Shown here in pieces: positions 7,504 through 14,486 of a DNA stretch of 22,334 bases (its first letter is position 1; each line of letters opens with the position of its first letter). The notes beneath the pieces were generated by a model that was not told the origin of the DNA, searched no databases, and was given only the letters and a program-made list of their open reading frames with translations. Source of the stretch: Lawsonibacter faecis (lineage in GTDB: Bacteria; Bacillota; Clostridia; Oscillospirales; Oscillospiraceae); assembly GCF_014287675.1 (NCBI RefSeq), contig NZ_JACOPQ010000022.1:1-22334 (forward strand), read 5' to 3'. The position numbers and the translations under genes are program-made.

Positions 7504-7635
7504 GAAGCGCGAGACGCCCGGGAGCAGGCGGATAAGACCCGGAGCGGAGCGAAAAACCACAGGGCGGCGGCCCCCGCAAGCCGCCGGGAGGATTTTTGTG
7601 CAGTCGCAGGGGCTTAGACGTCGTCGCGGAGGGCG
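7504..7635. repeat. 132-bp tandem repeat, copy 2
   Basis: This is the second copy, offset 146 bases from copy 1 and separated from it by 14 bases (7490-7503). The near identity implies recent duplication or active gene conversion. Flanking bases on both sides differ from those of copy 1, so the repeat unit has sharp ends. Confidence 0.9.
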
Positions 7636-7670
7636 AACATGCCGCGCCCGGGCGTCCCGAGGACGAAGGA

Positions 7671-7712
7671 TGCGGATTGCCGCACCAGTTTGCGAACTGG
7701 TTGGCGATGACA
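7671..7712. repeat. REP-like palindromic element
   Basis: CCAGTT (7685-7690) and AACTGG (7695-7700) form a perfect stem around TGCG, flanked by GGATTGCC and GGCGATGAC. This layout resembles the short dispersed repeat of the ATTGCC...CGCAATGAC type that I recall from many gut clostridia. The family assignment is from memory; the hairpin is directly visible. Confidence 0.5.
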
Positions 7713-7777
7713 CCCCGGGAGCGGCGCACGGACACACGTGAAAACAGCGTGACAGAAATAAGAAAGCAACTGCATAC

Positions 7778-7803
7778 CCCGCTGATTTGTTGAGATCGGC
7801 GGG
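7778..7803 (+). terminator. Hairpin in the mfd leader region
   Basis: CCCGCTGAT (7778-7786) pairs with ATCGGCGGG (7795-7803), nine pairs with one G-U wobble around an 8-base loop. The tail ACTTTGC is a weak T-tract. It may end upstream transcription or be part of the mfd leader; a possible -10 (TATATA, 7816-7821) lies just after it. Confidence 0.3.
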
Positions 7804-7851
7804 ACTTTGCACGTCTATATATGTAAAATTTTTCTATTTGAGGTAAGAGCC

Positions 7852-10800
7852 ATGAAGCAGCTGGTCTCCATTATCACGTCGCTGGAGGAATTCCGCAGTC
7901 TGACGGCGGCCATCGACAGCGCAGCCTGCCCGGCGGCGTTTACCGGGCTGTCCCCGGTCCACCGGGCCCATGTTGCGGCGGGGGTCCGGCAGGAGCAGGA
8001 GCGGCCCATTGTGGTGATCTGCGCCGACGAGGGCGAGGCCGGGCGCATGGCGAAGGACCTGGGGGCCCTGACCGGCGAAGCGGTGCGGACCCTGCCGGCC
8101 CGTGAGTTTACCTTCCACAACGCGGCGGTGGTCTCGCGACAGTGGGAGCACGCCCGGCTCTCCGTCCTGCGGGCACTGGCGGCGGGGGAGTGCCCCATCC
8201 TGGTGGTCACGGTGGAGGCTCTGATGCAGCGGACCATGCCCAGGACGCTGCTGACCCAGGCGTCTCTGTGCCTGCGCCTGGGGGAGACTTACGACTTAAA
8301 CGAGCTGGCCGAGACCCTGGCAGCCGCGGGGTACACCCGGTGCGACCAGGTGGAGGGTGTGGGCCAGTTCGCCCTGCGGGGCGGCATTCTGGACTTCTTC
8401 TCCCCCGCGGAGCGCGCGCCCGTCCGGGTGGAGTTTTTCGGCGACGAGGTGGACTCCATGGGCCTCTTCGACGTGTCCACCCAGCGGCGGACGGATAACA
8501 TCAGGGAGGCGGAGATTCTGCCCGCCGCCGAGGTGCTGCCCCAGTTTGCGCCCGGGGGCTTTCCCGGCCTGCTGGAAGGGATGGACGGCCTCATTTCCCG
8601 GGTAAAAAAGCGCAGGGGGGACAACGCCGAGCTCCTCAAGACCCTGGAGGAGGACCGGGAGCGGCTGGAGCAGAACGTGTCCTTTCCGGCCATGGACCGC
8701 TACCTGGCCCTCATCTACCCCCGGCTCGCCACGGCGGCGGACTACCTCCCGGAGGACGCGGCCATCTTCTTCTCCGAGAGTCCCCGGGTGGCGGAGCGTG
8801 CGAAAAATTACACCTGGCAGCTCACAGAGGACGCCAAGGTCCTGATGGAGAGCGGCACCCTGGCTGGGGAGCTGTCTGTCTTTGCCAGGAGCTTTGAGGA
8901 GCTCTGCGGGGTGCTGGAGGCGTGGCCGGTGGCCTATCTGGACTCCTTCGTGGGGTCCAGCTACCCCCGGCGGCCCAGGACCCTCATCAACATCCTGGCA
9001 AAGCAGCTCCCCAGCTACGGCGCCAGCCTGGAGACGGCGGTCTCGGATTTGAGTCACTATATGAACGAGGGCTTCGCTGCGGTGGTGCTGGTGTCCAGCG
9101 AGCAGCGGGCGCTGAACCTGCAGGCCCTGCTGCGGGAGCAGAAGCTCCGCGCGGCGGTGGACTTCACCCTTCACGACCTGCCAGCGCCCGGCAAGGCGGT
9201 CATCGCGGTGGGGGGGCTCTCCTCCGGGGCGGAGTACCCGGGGGGAAAATTTGCCGTGCTCACCGAGGGGCAGGCCTCCGCGGGGAAGAAGAAAAAACAC
9301 AAGGCCGTCACCAACCGGCAGAAGCTGGGGTCCTACGCGGACCTCTCCGTGGGGGATCTGGTGGTCCATGAGCACCACGGCATCGGCCGGTACGAGGGCA
9401 TGGTGAAGATGCCGGTGGACGGCATCGAGAAGGACTACGTGAAAATTGCCTATGCCGGGGCGGACACCCTCTATGTGCCCGCCACACAGCTCGACCTGGT
9501 GAGCAAGTACATCGGCGGCGGCGAGGATGCAAACGAGACGCGGAAGCTCTCCAAGCTGGGAGGGACCGACTGGGAGAAGGCCAAGACCAAGGCCCGCAGG
9601 GCGGTGGCCGACCTGGCCAAGGGACTCATCCAGCTCTACGCCCAGCGGCAGCGGCAGCCGGGCTTCGCCTTTTCCCCGGACTCGCCCTGGATGAAGGAGT
9701 TTGAGGAGCAGTTTGAGTACAGCGAGACCGACGACCAGCTGCGCTGCATTGCCGAGATCAAACAAGACATGGAACTGCCCCGGCCCATGGACCGGCTGCT
9801 CTGCGGCGACGTGGGCTACGGCAAGACCGAGGTGGCCTTCCGGGCCATTATGAAGTGCGTCCTGGACGGCAAGCAGGCCGCTATTCTGGTGCCCACCACC
9901 GTCCTGGCCCGGCAGCATTTCCTCACCGCAAAGCAGCGGTTTGCCAAATATCCGGTGGAGATAGACGTGGTGTCCCGCTTCCGCACCAGCGCGCAGATGA
10001 AGGAGACTCTGCGCCGGGTACGGGAGGGGGGCGTGGACCTGCTCATCGGCACCCACAGGCTCCTCCAGAAGGACGTGCAGTTCAAGGATCTGGGGCTGCT
10101 GGTGGTGGACGAGGAGCAGCGCTTCGGCGTGACCCACAAGGAGAAGCTGAAGGAGCTCTCCAAGCAGGTGGACGTGCTCACGCTGTCGGCCACGCCCATC
10201 CCGCGCACGCTGAACATGGCGCTCTCGGGCATCCGGGACATGAGCACCCTGGAGGAGCCGCCCTCCGACCGGCGGCCGGTCCAGACCTATGTGCTGGAGC
10301 ACAACTGGTCCGTCCTGGCCGACGCCATGCGCCGTGAGCTGGAGCGGGGGGGACAGGTCTACTACCTTCACAACCGTGTGGAGACCATCTCACGCACCGC
10401 GGCCAGGATTCAGGGGATGCTGGGGGAGGACGCCAGCGTCGCCGTCGCCCACGGGAAGATGACCCAGGAGGAGCTGAACGAGGTCATGACCCGGATGAGC
10501 GAGGGGGAGGTGGACGTGCTGGTCTGTACCACCATCATCGAGACCGGCATCGACATCTCCAACGCCAATACCCTCATTATTGAGGACGCGGACAAGATGG
10601 GGCTGGCCCAGCTCCACCAGATCCGGGGCCGCGTGGGGAGGTCCAACCGGCGGGCGTTCGCCTACATGACCTTCCGCCAGGGGAAGGTGCTCAGCGAGGT
10701 GGCCTCCAAGCGGCTGGGGGCCATCCGGGAGTTTGCGGAGTTCGGTTCCGGATTTAAAATCGCCATGCGGGACTTGGAGATTCGGGGCGCGGGCAATGTG

Positions 10801-11364
10801 CTGGGCCCCGAGCAGTCCGGATTCCTCATGAGCGTGGGCTACGACATGTATCTGAAGCTGCTGGAGGAGGCGGTGCTGGAGGAGCGGGGCGAGAAGCCCG
10901 AGCTCAGGACCGAGTGCGCCGCGGATTTAAACGTCTCCGCCTCCATCCCCGACCGCTATGTGCCCACGCCGGAGCAGCGGATGGACCTCTACCGGCGGAT
11001 TGCCGCCATCCGCAGCGAGGAGGAGGCCGACGACCTCACCGACGAGCTCATCGACCGCTACGGCGATCCTCCCAAGAGCGTCAACAACCTCATCTCCGTG
11101 GCCCTCATGCGCGCCGACGCGGCAAGGTGCGGCATCGCCGAGATCGCCCAGAAGGGCATGAGCCTCAACTTTATCCTGTCTGAATTTGACCTGCGGCGGG
11201 TCTCCGCCCTCTGCGCCATGGACAAGTACCGGGGAAAGCTGCTCTTCTCCGCCGGGGAGAAGCCGTATCTGTCCCTACGGCTCAAGAAGGGCGAGGACGC
11301 CCTGAAGCTGGGCCGGAAACTGGTGGAGGAGTATGCAGCAACGGGGGAGCAGCCGGATGAATAA
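7852..11364 (+). CDS. mfd: Transcription-repair coupling factor Mfd
   Basis: Mfd is a DNA translocase that removes RNA polymerase stalled at lesions and recruits UvrA. The 1170 aa are close to B. subtilis Mfd (about 1177). The order is: an N-terminal UvrB-like region; the CarD-like RNA-polymerase interaction domain from about 500 (VGDLVVHEHHGIGRYEG); helicase motif I GDVGYGKTE at 652-660; the DEEQ box at 753-756; SATPIPRTL; motif VI HQIRGRVGRS around 922-931; the TRG region; and a C-terminal UvrA-blocking domain from about 1020. The start is ATG 7852, 7 bases after TTGAGGT; the frame is open back to 7807, but that extension lacks a ribosome site. The last 78 bases around the gene's end are copied again at 11479-11556. 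Confidence 0.97.
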   Translation: MKQLVSIITSLEEFRSLTAAIDSAACPAAFTGLSPVHRAHVAAGVRQEQERPIVVICADEGEAGRMAKDLGALTGEAVRTLPAREFTFHNAAVVSRQWEHARLSVLRALAAGECPILVVTVEALMQRTMPRTLLTQASLCLRLGETYDLNELAETLAAAGYTRCDQVEGVGQFALRGGILDFFSPAERAPVRVEFFGDEVDSMGLFDVSTQRRTDNIREAEILPAAEVLPQFAPGGFPGLLEGMDGLISRVKKRRGDNAELLKTLEEDRERLEQNVSFPAMDRYLALIYPRLATAADYLPEDAAIFFSESPRVAERAKNYTWQLTEDAKVLMESGTLAGELSVFARSFEELCGVLEAWPVAYLDSFVGSSYPRRPRTLINILAKQLPSYGASLETAVSDLSHYMNEGFAAVVLVSSEQRALNLQALLREQKLRAAVDFTLHDLPAPGKAVIAVGGLSSGAEYPGGKFAVLTEGQASAGKKKKHKAVTNRQKLGSYADLSVGDLVVHEHHGIGRYEGMVKMPVDGIEKDYVKIAYAGADTLYVPATQLDLVSKYIGGGEDANETRKLSKLGGTDWEKAKTKARRAVADLAKGLIQLYAQRQRQPGFAFSPDSPWMKEFEEQFEYSETDDQLRCIAEIKQDMELPRPMDRLLCGDVGYGKTEVAFRAIMKCVLDGKQAAILVPTTVLARQHFLTAKQRFAKYPVEIDVVSRFRTSAQMKETLRRVREGGVDLLIGTHRLLQKDVQFKDLGLLVVDEEQRFGVTHKEKLKELSKQVDVLTLSATPIPRTLNMALSGIRDMSTLEEPPSDRRPVQTYVLEHNWSVLADAMRRELERGGQVYYLHNRVETISRTAARIQGMLGEDASVAVAHGKMTQEELNEVMTRMSEGEVDVLVCTTIIETGIDISNANTLIIEDADKMGLAQLHQIRGRVGRSNRRAFAYMTFRQGKVLSEVASKRLGAIREFAEFGSGFKIAMRDLEIRGAGNVLGPEQSGFLMSVGYDMYLKLLEEAVLEERGEKPELRTECAADLNVSASIPDRYVPTPEQRMDLYRRIAAIRSEEEADDLTDELIDRYGDPPKSVNNLISVALMRADAARCGIAEIAQKGMSLNFILSEFDLRRVSALCAMDKYRGKLLFSAGEKPYLSLRLKKGEDALKLGRKLVEEYAATGEQPDE

Positions 11365-11369
11365 AACCG
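11292..11369. repeat. Direct repeat, original copy (3' end of mfd)
   Basis: This covers the last 24 codons of mfd, the stop codon and five bases beyond. It is repeated at 11479-11556 with 77 of 78 positions identical; the one change turns a GAT codon into GAA. Confidence 0.9.
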
Positions 11370-11478
11370 TGCGGCCTCGCCCCGCCGCAGACGCGGCGGA
11401 GCGGGGCGGGGATTCACTTCCCGCCCGCGATAAATAAAAAAGAACGGGGTCCCCGCGCTCCCTTGGGGGCGTGGGGCA

Positions 11479-11556
11479 CGAGGACGCCCTGAAGCTGGGC
11501 CGGAAACTGGTGGAGGAGTATGCAGCAACGGGGGAGCAGCCGGAAGAATAAAACCG
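11479..11556. repeat. Direct repeat, downstream copy of the mfd 3' end
   Basis: This second copy lies 187 bases downstream of the original. Its frame ends in the same stop codon but has no ribosome site or start, so it is a non-functional fragment. The 109 bases between the copies (11370-11478) are not duplicated. Confidence 0.9.
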
Positions 11557-11631
11557 GCCGACAGCCCCCGCGGCGCTGCCGGCGGAAAAGCTTAAGTTTG
11601 TAAACATTGAGTGAACCCGGCCACTTTATCG

Positions 11632-11660
11632 TTGTAGTTTCGGCAAAAGGGTGGTATGAT
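11632..11660 (+). promoter_or_regulatory. Promoter of the foldase lipoprotein gene
   Basis: TTGTAG (11632-11637) and TATGAT (11655-11660) are separated by exactly 17 bases, and the -10 carries a TGG extension (11652-11654). The leader to the ATG would be about 32 bases. This makes the lipoprotein gene independently transcribed from mfd. Confidence 0.65.
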
Positions 11661-11698
11661 TTGTAAAGCGTTTTTCCCCAAACATAAGGAGGATCAGA

Positions 11699-13000
11699 AT
11701 GAAGATTTCCAAACGTATTCTGGGCGCTGCGCTTTCCGGCGTCCTGTTGGCCGGCAGCCTGGCCGGTTGTGCCAGCAACCCCGGAGGGAACAACACCCCC
11801 GCGCCCAGCGGCAGTGATAATCAGTATACGGGGACCAGTTCCCCCGCGCCCAGCGTCAGCACCCGGCCCGTGGGCGAGTCGGTGCCTCTGGTGGCCACCG
11901 AGGACGTGGTCCAGAAAATTATGGGCTATCCCAGCGACACCACCGTTCTCACCGTGGACGGCGTGGGCGTCTCCGCGGAGGAAGTGCTCTACTGGCTGGG
12001 CTACGTGACTGAGAATATTGCCTACTATCAGTACGGCGGCCCCGAGAATATGGACTGGTCGGCCGATATGAGCGGCCAGACTATGACCGACTATCTGATG
12101 GAGGGCGCCCGTGAGATGGCCACCCTCTATCAAGTAATCCGCAACAAGGCGGCCGACAACGGCATCGCCCTGTCCGAAAGCGACGAGGCCGCCCTGGCCG
12201 ACCAGATCTCCCAGACCATTGCAAGCATGGGCGGCGAGGAGGAGTACGCCAAGTCCCTCCAGCAGGTGGGCCGCACCGACGCGGGCCTGCGCCAGATGGC
12301 CGCCACCAACAACTACCTCTACCCCCACCTCCAGGAGGCCCTCTTCGGCACCGTGAGCGCGGGCACCGACGAGGAGATTACCGCCTGGGCCGACGAGAAC
12401 GGCAAGATGCTGGTGAAGCACATCCTCTTCAAGACCGTGGACGACCAGAACGCCCCCCTCCCCGAGGAGGAGCAGGCGGCCGCCAAGCAGAAGGCCGAGG
12501 ACACCCTGGCCCAGCTTCGCGCCTCCGAGGACCCCAACACCCTCTTTGACCAGTTGATGAACGAGCTGTCCGAGGACGGCCGCTATGAGGACGGCACCCT
12601 GGGCGCGCCCGACGGGTACTTCTTTGGCGCGGGCGAGATGGTCCAGGAGTTTGAGGACGCCGCCAAGGCCCTCAAGGAGAACGAGATTAGCGACCTGGTC
12701 CAGACCAGCTACGGCTACCACATCATCCTCCGCCTGCCCGTGGACCCCGAGATGGCCCGCGACAGCTGGAGCGCCGCGCAGTCCACCGACCTGGAGAACA
12801 AGATGAACGACCAGGTAAACGAGTGGATGGAGGCCGCCGTGGTGGAGACCAACGAGAACTACGACGCGATTGCGCCCCAGACCTACTATGAGAAGCTCAA
12901 CGCCTACCGCGAGGAGCTGGAGCCCACCGAGGAGCCCACCGGCTCCGCCAGCCCCGCCCCCAGCGGCACGGCCGCACCCGAGAACAGCCCGGCGGCGTAA
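11699..13000 (+). CDS. PrsA/SurA-like peptidylprolyl isomerase lipoprotein
   Basis: This is a membrane-anchored extracytoplasmic foldase that helps exported proteins fold. The 433 aa start with a lipoprotein signal: basic KISKR, a hydrophobic stretch and lipobox LAGC with the lipidated Cys at 24. A low-complexity Ser/Pro/Gly linker (25-60) follows. A helical SurA-N-like chaperone region covers about 65-230. A parvulin-type domain lies at about 236-346, with VKHILF at its start and SYGYHIILRL at its end. The tail (about 410-433) is again rich in Pro, Ser, Ala and Glu. The start ATG 11699 follows AAGGAGGA by 5 bases. The position after mfd is common in clostridia. Whether the parvulin domain is catalytically active cannot be told from sequence alone. 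Confidence 0.88.
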   Translation: MKISKRILGAALSGVLLAGSLAGCASNPGGNNTPAPSGSDNQYTGTSSPAPSVSTRPVGESVPLVATEDVVQKIMGYPSDTTVLTVDGVGVSAEEVLYWLGYVTENIAYYQYGGPENMDWSADMSGQTMTDYLMEGAREMATLYQVIRNKAADNGIALSESDEAALADQISQTIASMGGEEEYAKSLQQVGRTDAGLRQMAATNNYLYPHLQEALFGTVSAGTDEEITAWADENGKMLVKHILFKTVDDQNAPLPEEEQAAAKQKAEDTLAQLRASEDPNTLFDQLMNELSEDGRYEDGTLGAPDGYFFGAGEMVQEFEDAAKALKENEISDLVQTSYGYHIILRLPVDPEMARDSWSAAQSTDLENKMNDQVNEWMEAAVVETNENYDAIAPQTYYEKLNAYREELEPTEEPTGSASPAPSGTAAPENSPAA

Positions 13001-13015
13001 TAAAGCAGACGCAAC

Positions 13016-13053
13016 AACGGCGGCCCGCTCTCAATGAGCGGGCCGCCGTTTAT
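13016..13053 (+). terminator. Intrinsic terminator after the foldase gene
   Basis: A perfect 15-bp stem (13016-13030 with 13036-13050) encloses the loop TCAAT, and TATTA follows the T-ending arm. It lies 15 bases after the stop codon. Confidence 0.85.
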
Positions 13054-13118
13054 TACGCCGAAAGCGCTATAATTAAAAAAATTGTTTGTCTAAAGATTAA
13101 GTGCTACCATTATAAACT

Positions 13119-13172
13119 ATAGATTTGGTATACTGTTACTGTAGTCGCTTCTTTTCGCCGATAGATTTGGTA
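13119..13172. repeat. 12-bp direct repeats in the XRE gene promoter, putative operators
   Basis: ATAGATTTGGTA occurs at 13119-13130 and again at 13161-13172, 42 bases apart (about four helical turns). The first copy overlaps the likely -10 (TGGTATACT, 13126-13134). The second lies within a dyad GATAG-N11-CTATC (13160-13180). The arrangement suggests a regulator binding both sites, most simply the adjacent XRE protein repressing its own operon; the binding is inference. Confidence 0.5.
13126..13134 (+). promoter_or_regulatory. Extended -10 promoter of the XRE/Spo0A-like operon
   Basis: TGGTATACT at 13126-13134 is a good extended -10 in an AT-rich stretch (about 13065-13190) unlike the GC-rich surroundings. 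No clear -35 is present. A second TATAAT at 13068-13073 could be an alternative. A TGACGAA at 13186-13192 fits the Spo0A box consensus TGNCGAA and lies just before the ribosome site. Confidence 0.4.
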
Positions 13173-13207
13173 AAACTATCTCTATTGACGAAATGGAGGG
13201 CGACAGT

Positions 13208-13558
13208 ATGGATAAGGAAAAGGAATTGTTCAATACGGCGCTGGGCAAACGCGTGAAGGAGGCCCGGCGGGCAGCGGGGCTGAAGGGCGAGGAGGCCGCC
13301 GAAATGGCCGGGATTACCGCGCAGTTTCTCTCCGAGGTGGAGCGGGGCAAGAAAGGGATCACCAGCTACAACCTGGCACCGCTGGCCCGGGCCCTGCGGG
13401 TGACCTCCGACTTCCTGCTCTATGGCAGGCGGGATGTGGACGAGCGGGTTCAGCTCATCGCGGAGCACTTGACCGCCCTGCCCCCGGCCCAGTGCGACAT
13501 GGCCATCGAGGTGCTGGAATACGCCCTTGCAATTATTAGAAAGAATCTACCGGATTGA
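13208..13558 (+). CDS. XRE-family helix-turn-helix transcriptional regulator
   Basis: This is a small DNA-binding protein of 116 aa. A Cro/CI-type HTH fills about residues 12-72: LGKRVKEARRAAGLKGEEAAEMAGITAQFLSEVERG, then a helix and a SDFLLYG end typical of the family. The short remaining helical tail (about 78-112) could mediate dimerisation. The start is ATG 13208, with GGAGGG 7 bases upstream; an ATG at 13193 lies within that ribosome site. It is followed after 13 bases by the Spo0A-like gene, whose ribosome site overlaps this gene's stop codon, so the two form an operon. The promoter carries a repeated 12-mer that may be its own operator. The target genes are unknown. Confidence 0.88.
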   Translation: MDKEKELFNTALGKRVKEARRAAGLKGEEAAEMAGITAQFLSEVERGKKGITSYNLAPLARALRVTSDFLLYGRRDVDERVQLIAEHLTALPPAQCDMAIEVLEYALAIIRKNLPD

Positions 13559-13571
13559 GGAGGGATGCTCC

Positions 13572-14279
13572 TTGAGAGATATCCAGGTACTCCTGGTGGA
13601 GGACAATTGCTCCACCTGTGCGCTGATGCGTGCCTTCTTCGACCAGGCGGACGGCCTTACGGTCTGCGGGGAGGCCCACGACGGCTGGGAGGGGCTGGAA
13701 CTGCTGCGGGAAAAGCGGCCCGATTTGGTGCTGCTGGATCTCATTATGCCCGGCATGGACGGGCTGGAATTCCTCCGGGCCGCGGCCGGGGAGACGGGGA
13801 AGAGGCCGAAGGTGATTGTCCTCTCGGGTGTGGTGGCCGACGAGTACGTTCAGCAGGCCTGCCGCCTGGGGGCCAGTTACTACCTGGTGAAGCCCGTGAA
13901 CCTCACCGAGCTGGCCGGGCGCATTGACACGCTCTTCCCCAAGCAGACGGAGCAGTCGGACCCGGGACTGGCCGCCTGGGCGCTGCTGCGCCTGGGGGCG
14001 GACAGGGAGAGCCTGGGCTACCGGGACGCCCGATACGCCCTGGGCCTGCTGGCGGAGGACGGCGGGATGCAGATGAAGAAGATTTACCTGGATACGGCTG
14101 AGGCCTTCAGCACCACCTATTCCCGGGTGGAGAAGAACCTGAGGACCCTCATCAAGAACATCCACAAGACCGGCGGGGGCTTTTATGAAAAAACGTTGGG
14201 CTTTGCCGACCGGGAAAAGCCGCCGGACAACGGGAGCTTCCTCCGGGCGCTGGCGGAGGAGATTCGAAAAAAGAAATAG
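13572..14279 (+). CDS. Spo0A-like response regulator
   Basis: This is a two-domain transcription factor of 235 aa. The receiver domain (1-122) has the full phosphorylation set: acidic pair E10 D11, phosphoacceptor D56 in LLDLIMPGMDG, S85 and K107 in the KPVN motif. These positions are almost those of B. subtilis Spo0A. The C-terminal domain (about 133-235) matches the Spo0A effector fold; the probable recognition segment STTYSRVEKNLRTLI (180-194) resembles the TTASRVERAIRHAIE of Spo0A. It diverges enough, and sits in a foreign enough context, that I take it for a paralogue rather than Spo0A itself. The start is TTG 13572, 7 bases after AGGAGGG; the nearby ATG is out of frame. No histidine kinase is adjacent, so it is an orphan or joins a phosphorelay. 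Confidence 0.85.
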   Translation: MRDIQVLLVEDNCSTCALMRAFFDQADGLTVCGEAHDGWEGLELLREKRPDLVLLDLIMPGMDGLEFLRAAAGETGKRPKVIVLSGVVADEYVQQACRLGASYYLVKPVNLTELAGRIDTLFPKQTEQSDPGLAAWALLRLGADRESLGYRDARYALGLLAEDGGMQMKKIYLDTAEAFSTTYSRVEKNLRTLIKNIHKTGGGFYEKTLGFADREKPPDNGSFLRALAEEIRKKK

Positions 14280-14290
14280 CAGGGTATGGG

Positions 14291-14327
14291 ACCGGGCGGG
14301 ACGCGGAGTGCGTCCCGCCCGGTTTTT
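14291..14327 (+). terminator. Intrinsic terminator of the XRE/Spo0A-like operon
   Basis: A perfect 14-bp stem (14291-14304 with 14310-14323) around GGAGT ends in a T5 run. It begins 12 bases after the stop codon. Confidence 0.88.
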
Positions 14328-14486
14328 GGCGTAGGGCGAGAGGAGGGCGGCCGCCCCGCGGAAGGGGAAGAGATTGATTTTCGCGGATGAAATGAGGAGA
14401 TGATCCGCTCATATTTCACGGACAGGCTCATACACATAGAGAGAGTGGACAAGGCCACGAAAGAAACGGAAAAAGGAGAGACGTGT

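Larger units (their letters stand above)
11365..11698. other. Gap between mfd and the foldase gene
   Basis: This 334-base region has no gene. It holds the duplicated mfd tail, several GC-rich inverted repeats (GGGCGGG 11404-11410 with CCCGCCC 11420-11426; a 12-bp stem with two wobbles at 11451-11476) and, at its right end, the promoter of the next gene. The inverted repeats lack T-runs on the + strand; the 11451-11476 hairpin is followed by a T-tract only when read on the - strand. Confidence 0.6.

Noticed and set aside
7290..7741. Short open frames running through the 132-bp repeats
   Set aside because: They are highly Arg/Gly-rich, have no ribosome site, and the frame through copy 1 differs from that through copy 2, so the repeat is not preserved as protein.
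8296..10371. A 691-codon open frame antisense to mfd
   Set aside because: It is a shadow of the mfd coding frame; the sense strand encodes a complete, motif-rich Mfd.
11479..11556. Downstream copy of the mfd end as a small gene
   Set aside because: The possible peptide is about 25 residues, has no ribosome site and simply repeats the Mfd C-terminus.
11414..12721. A 435-codon open frame on the - strand across the foldase gene and the repeat region
   Set aside because: It is a shadow of the foldase gene and runs through the duplicated mfd tail without domain content.
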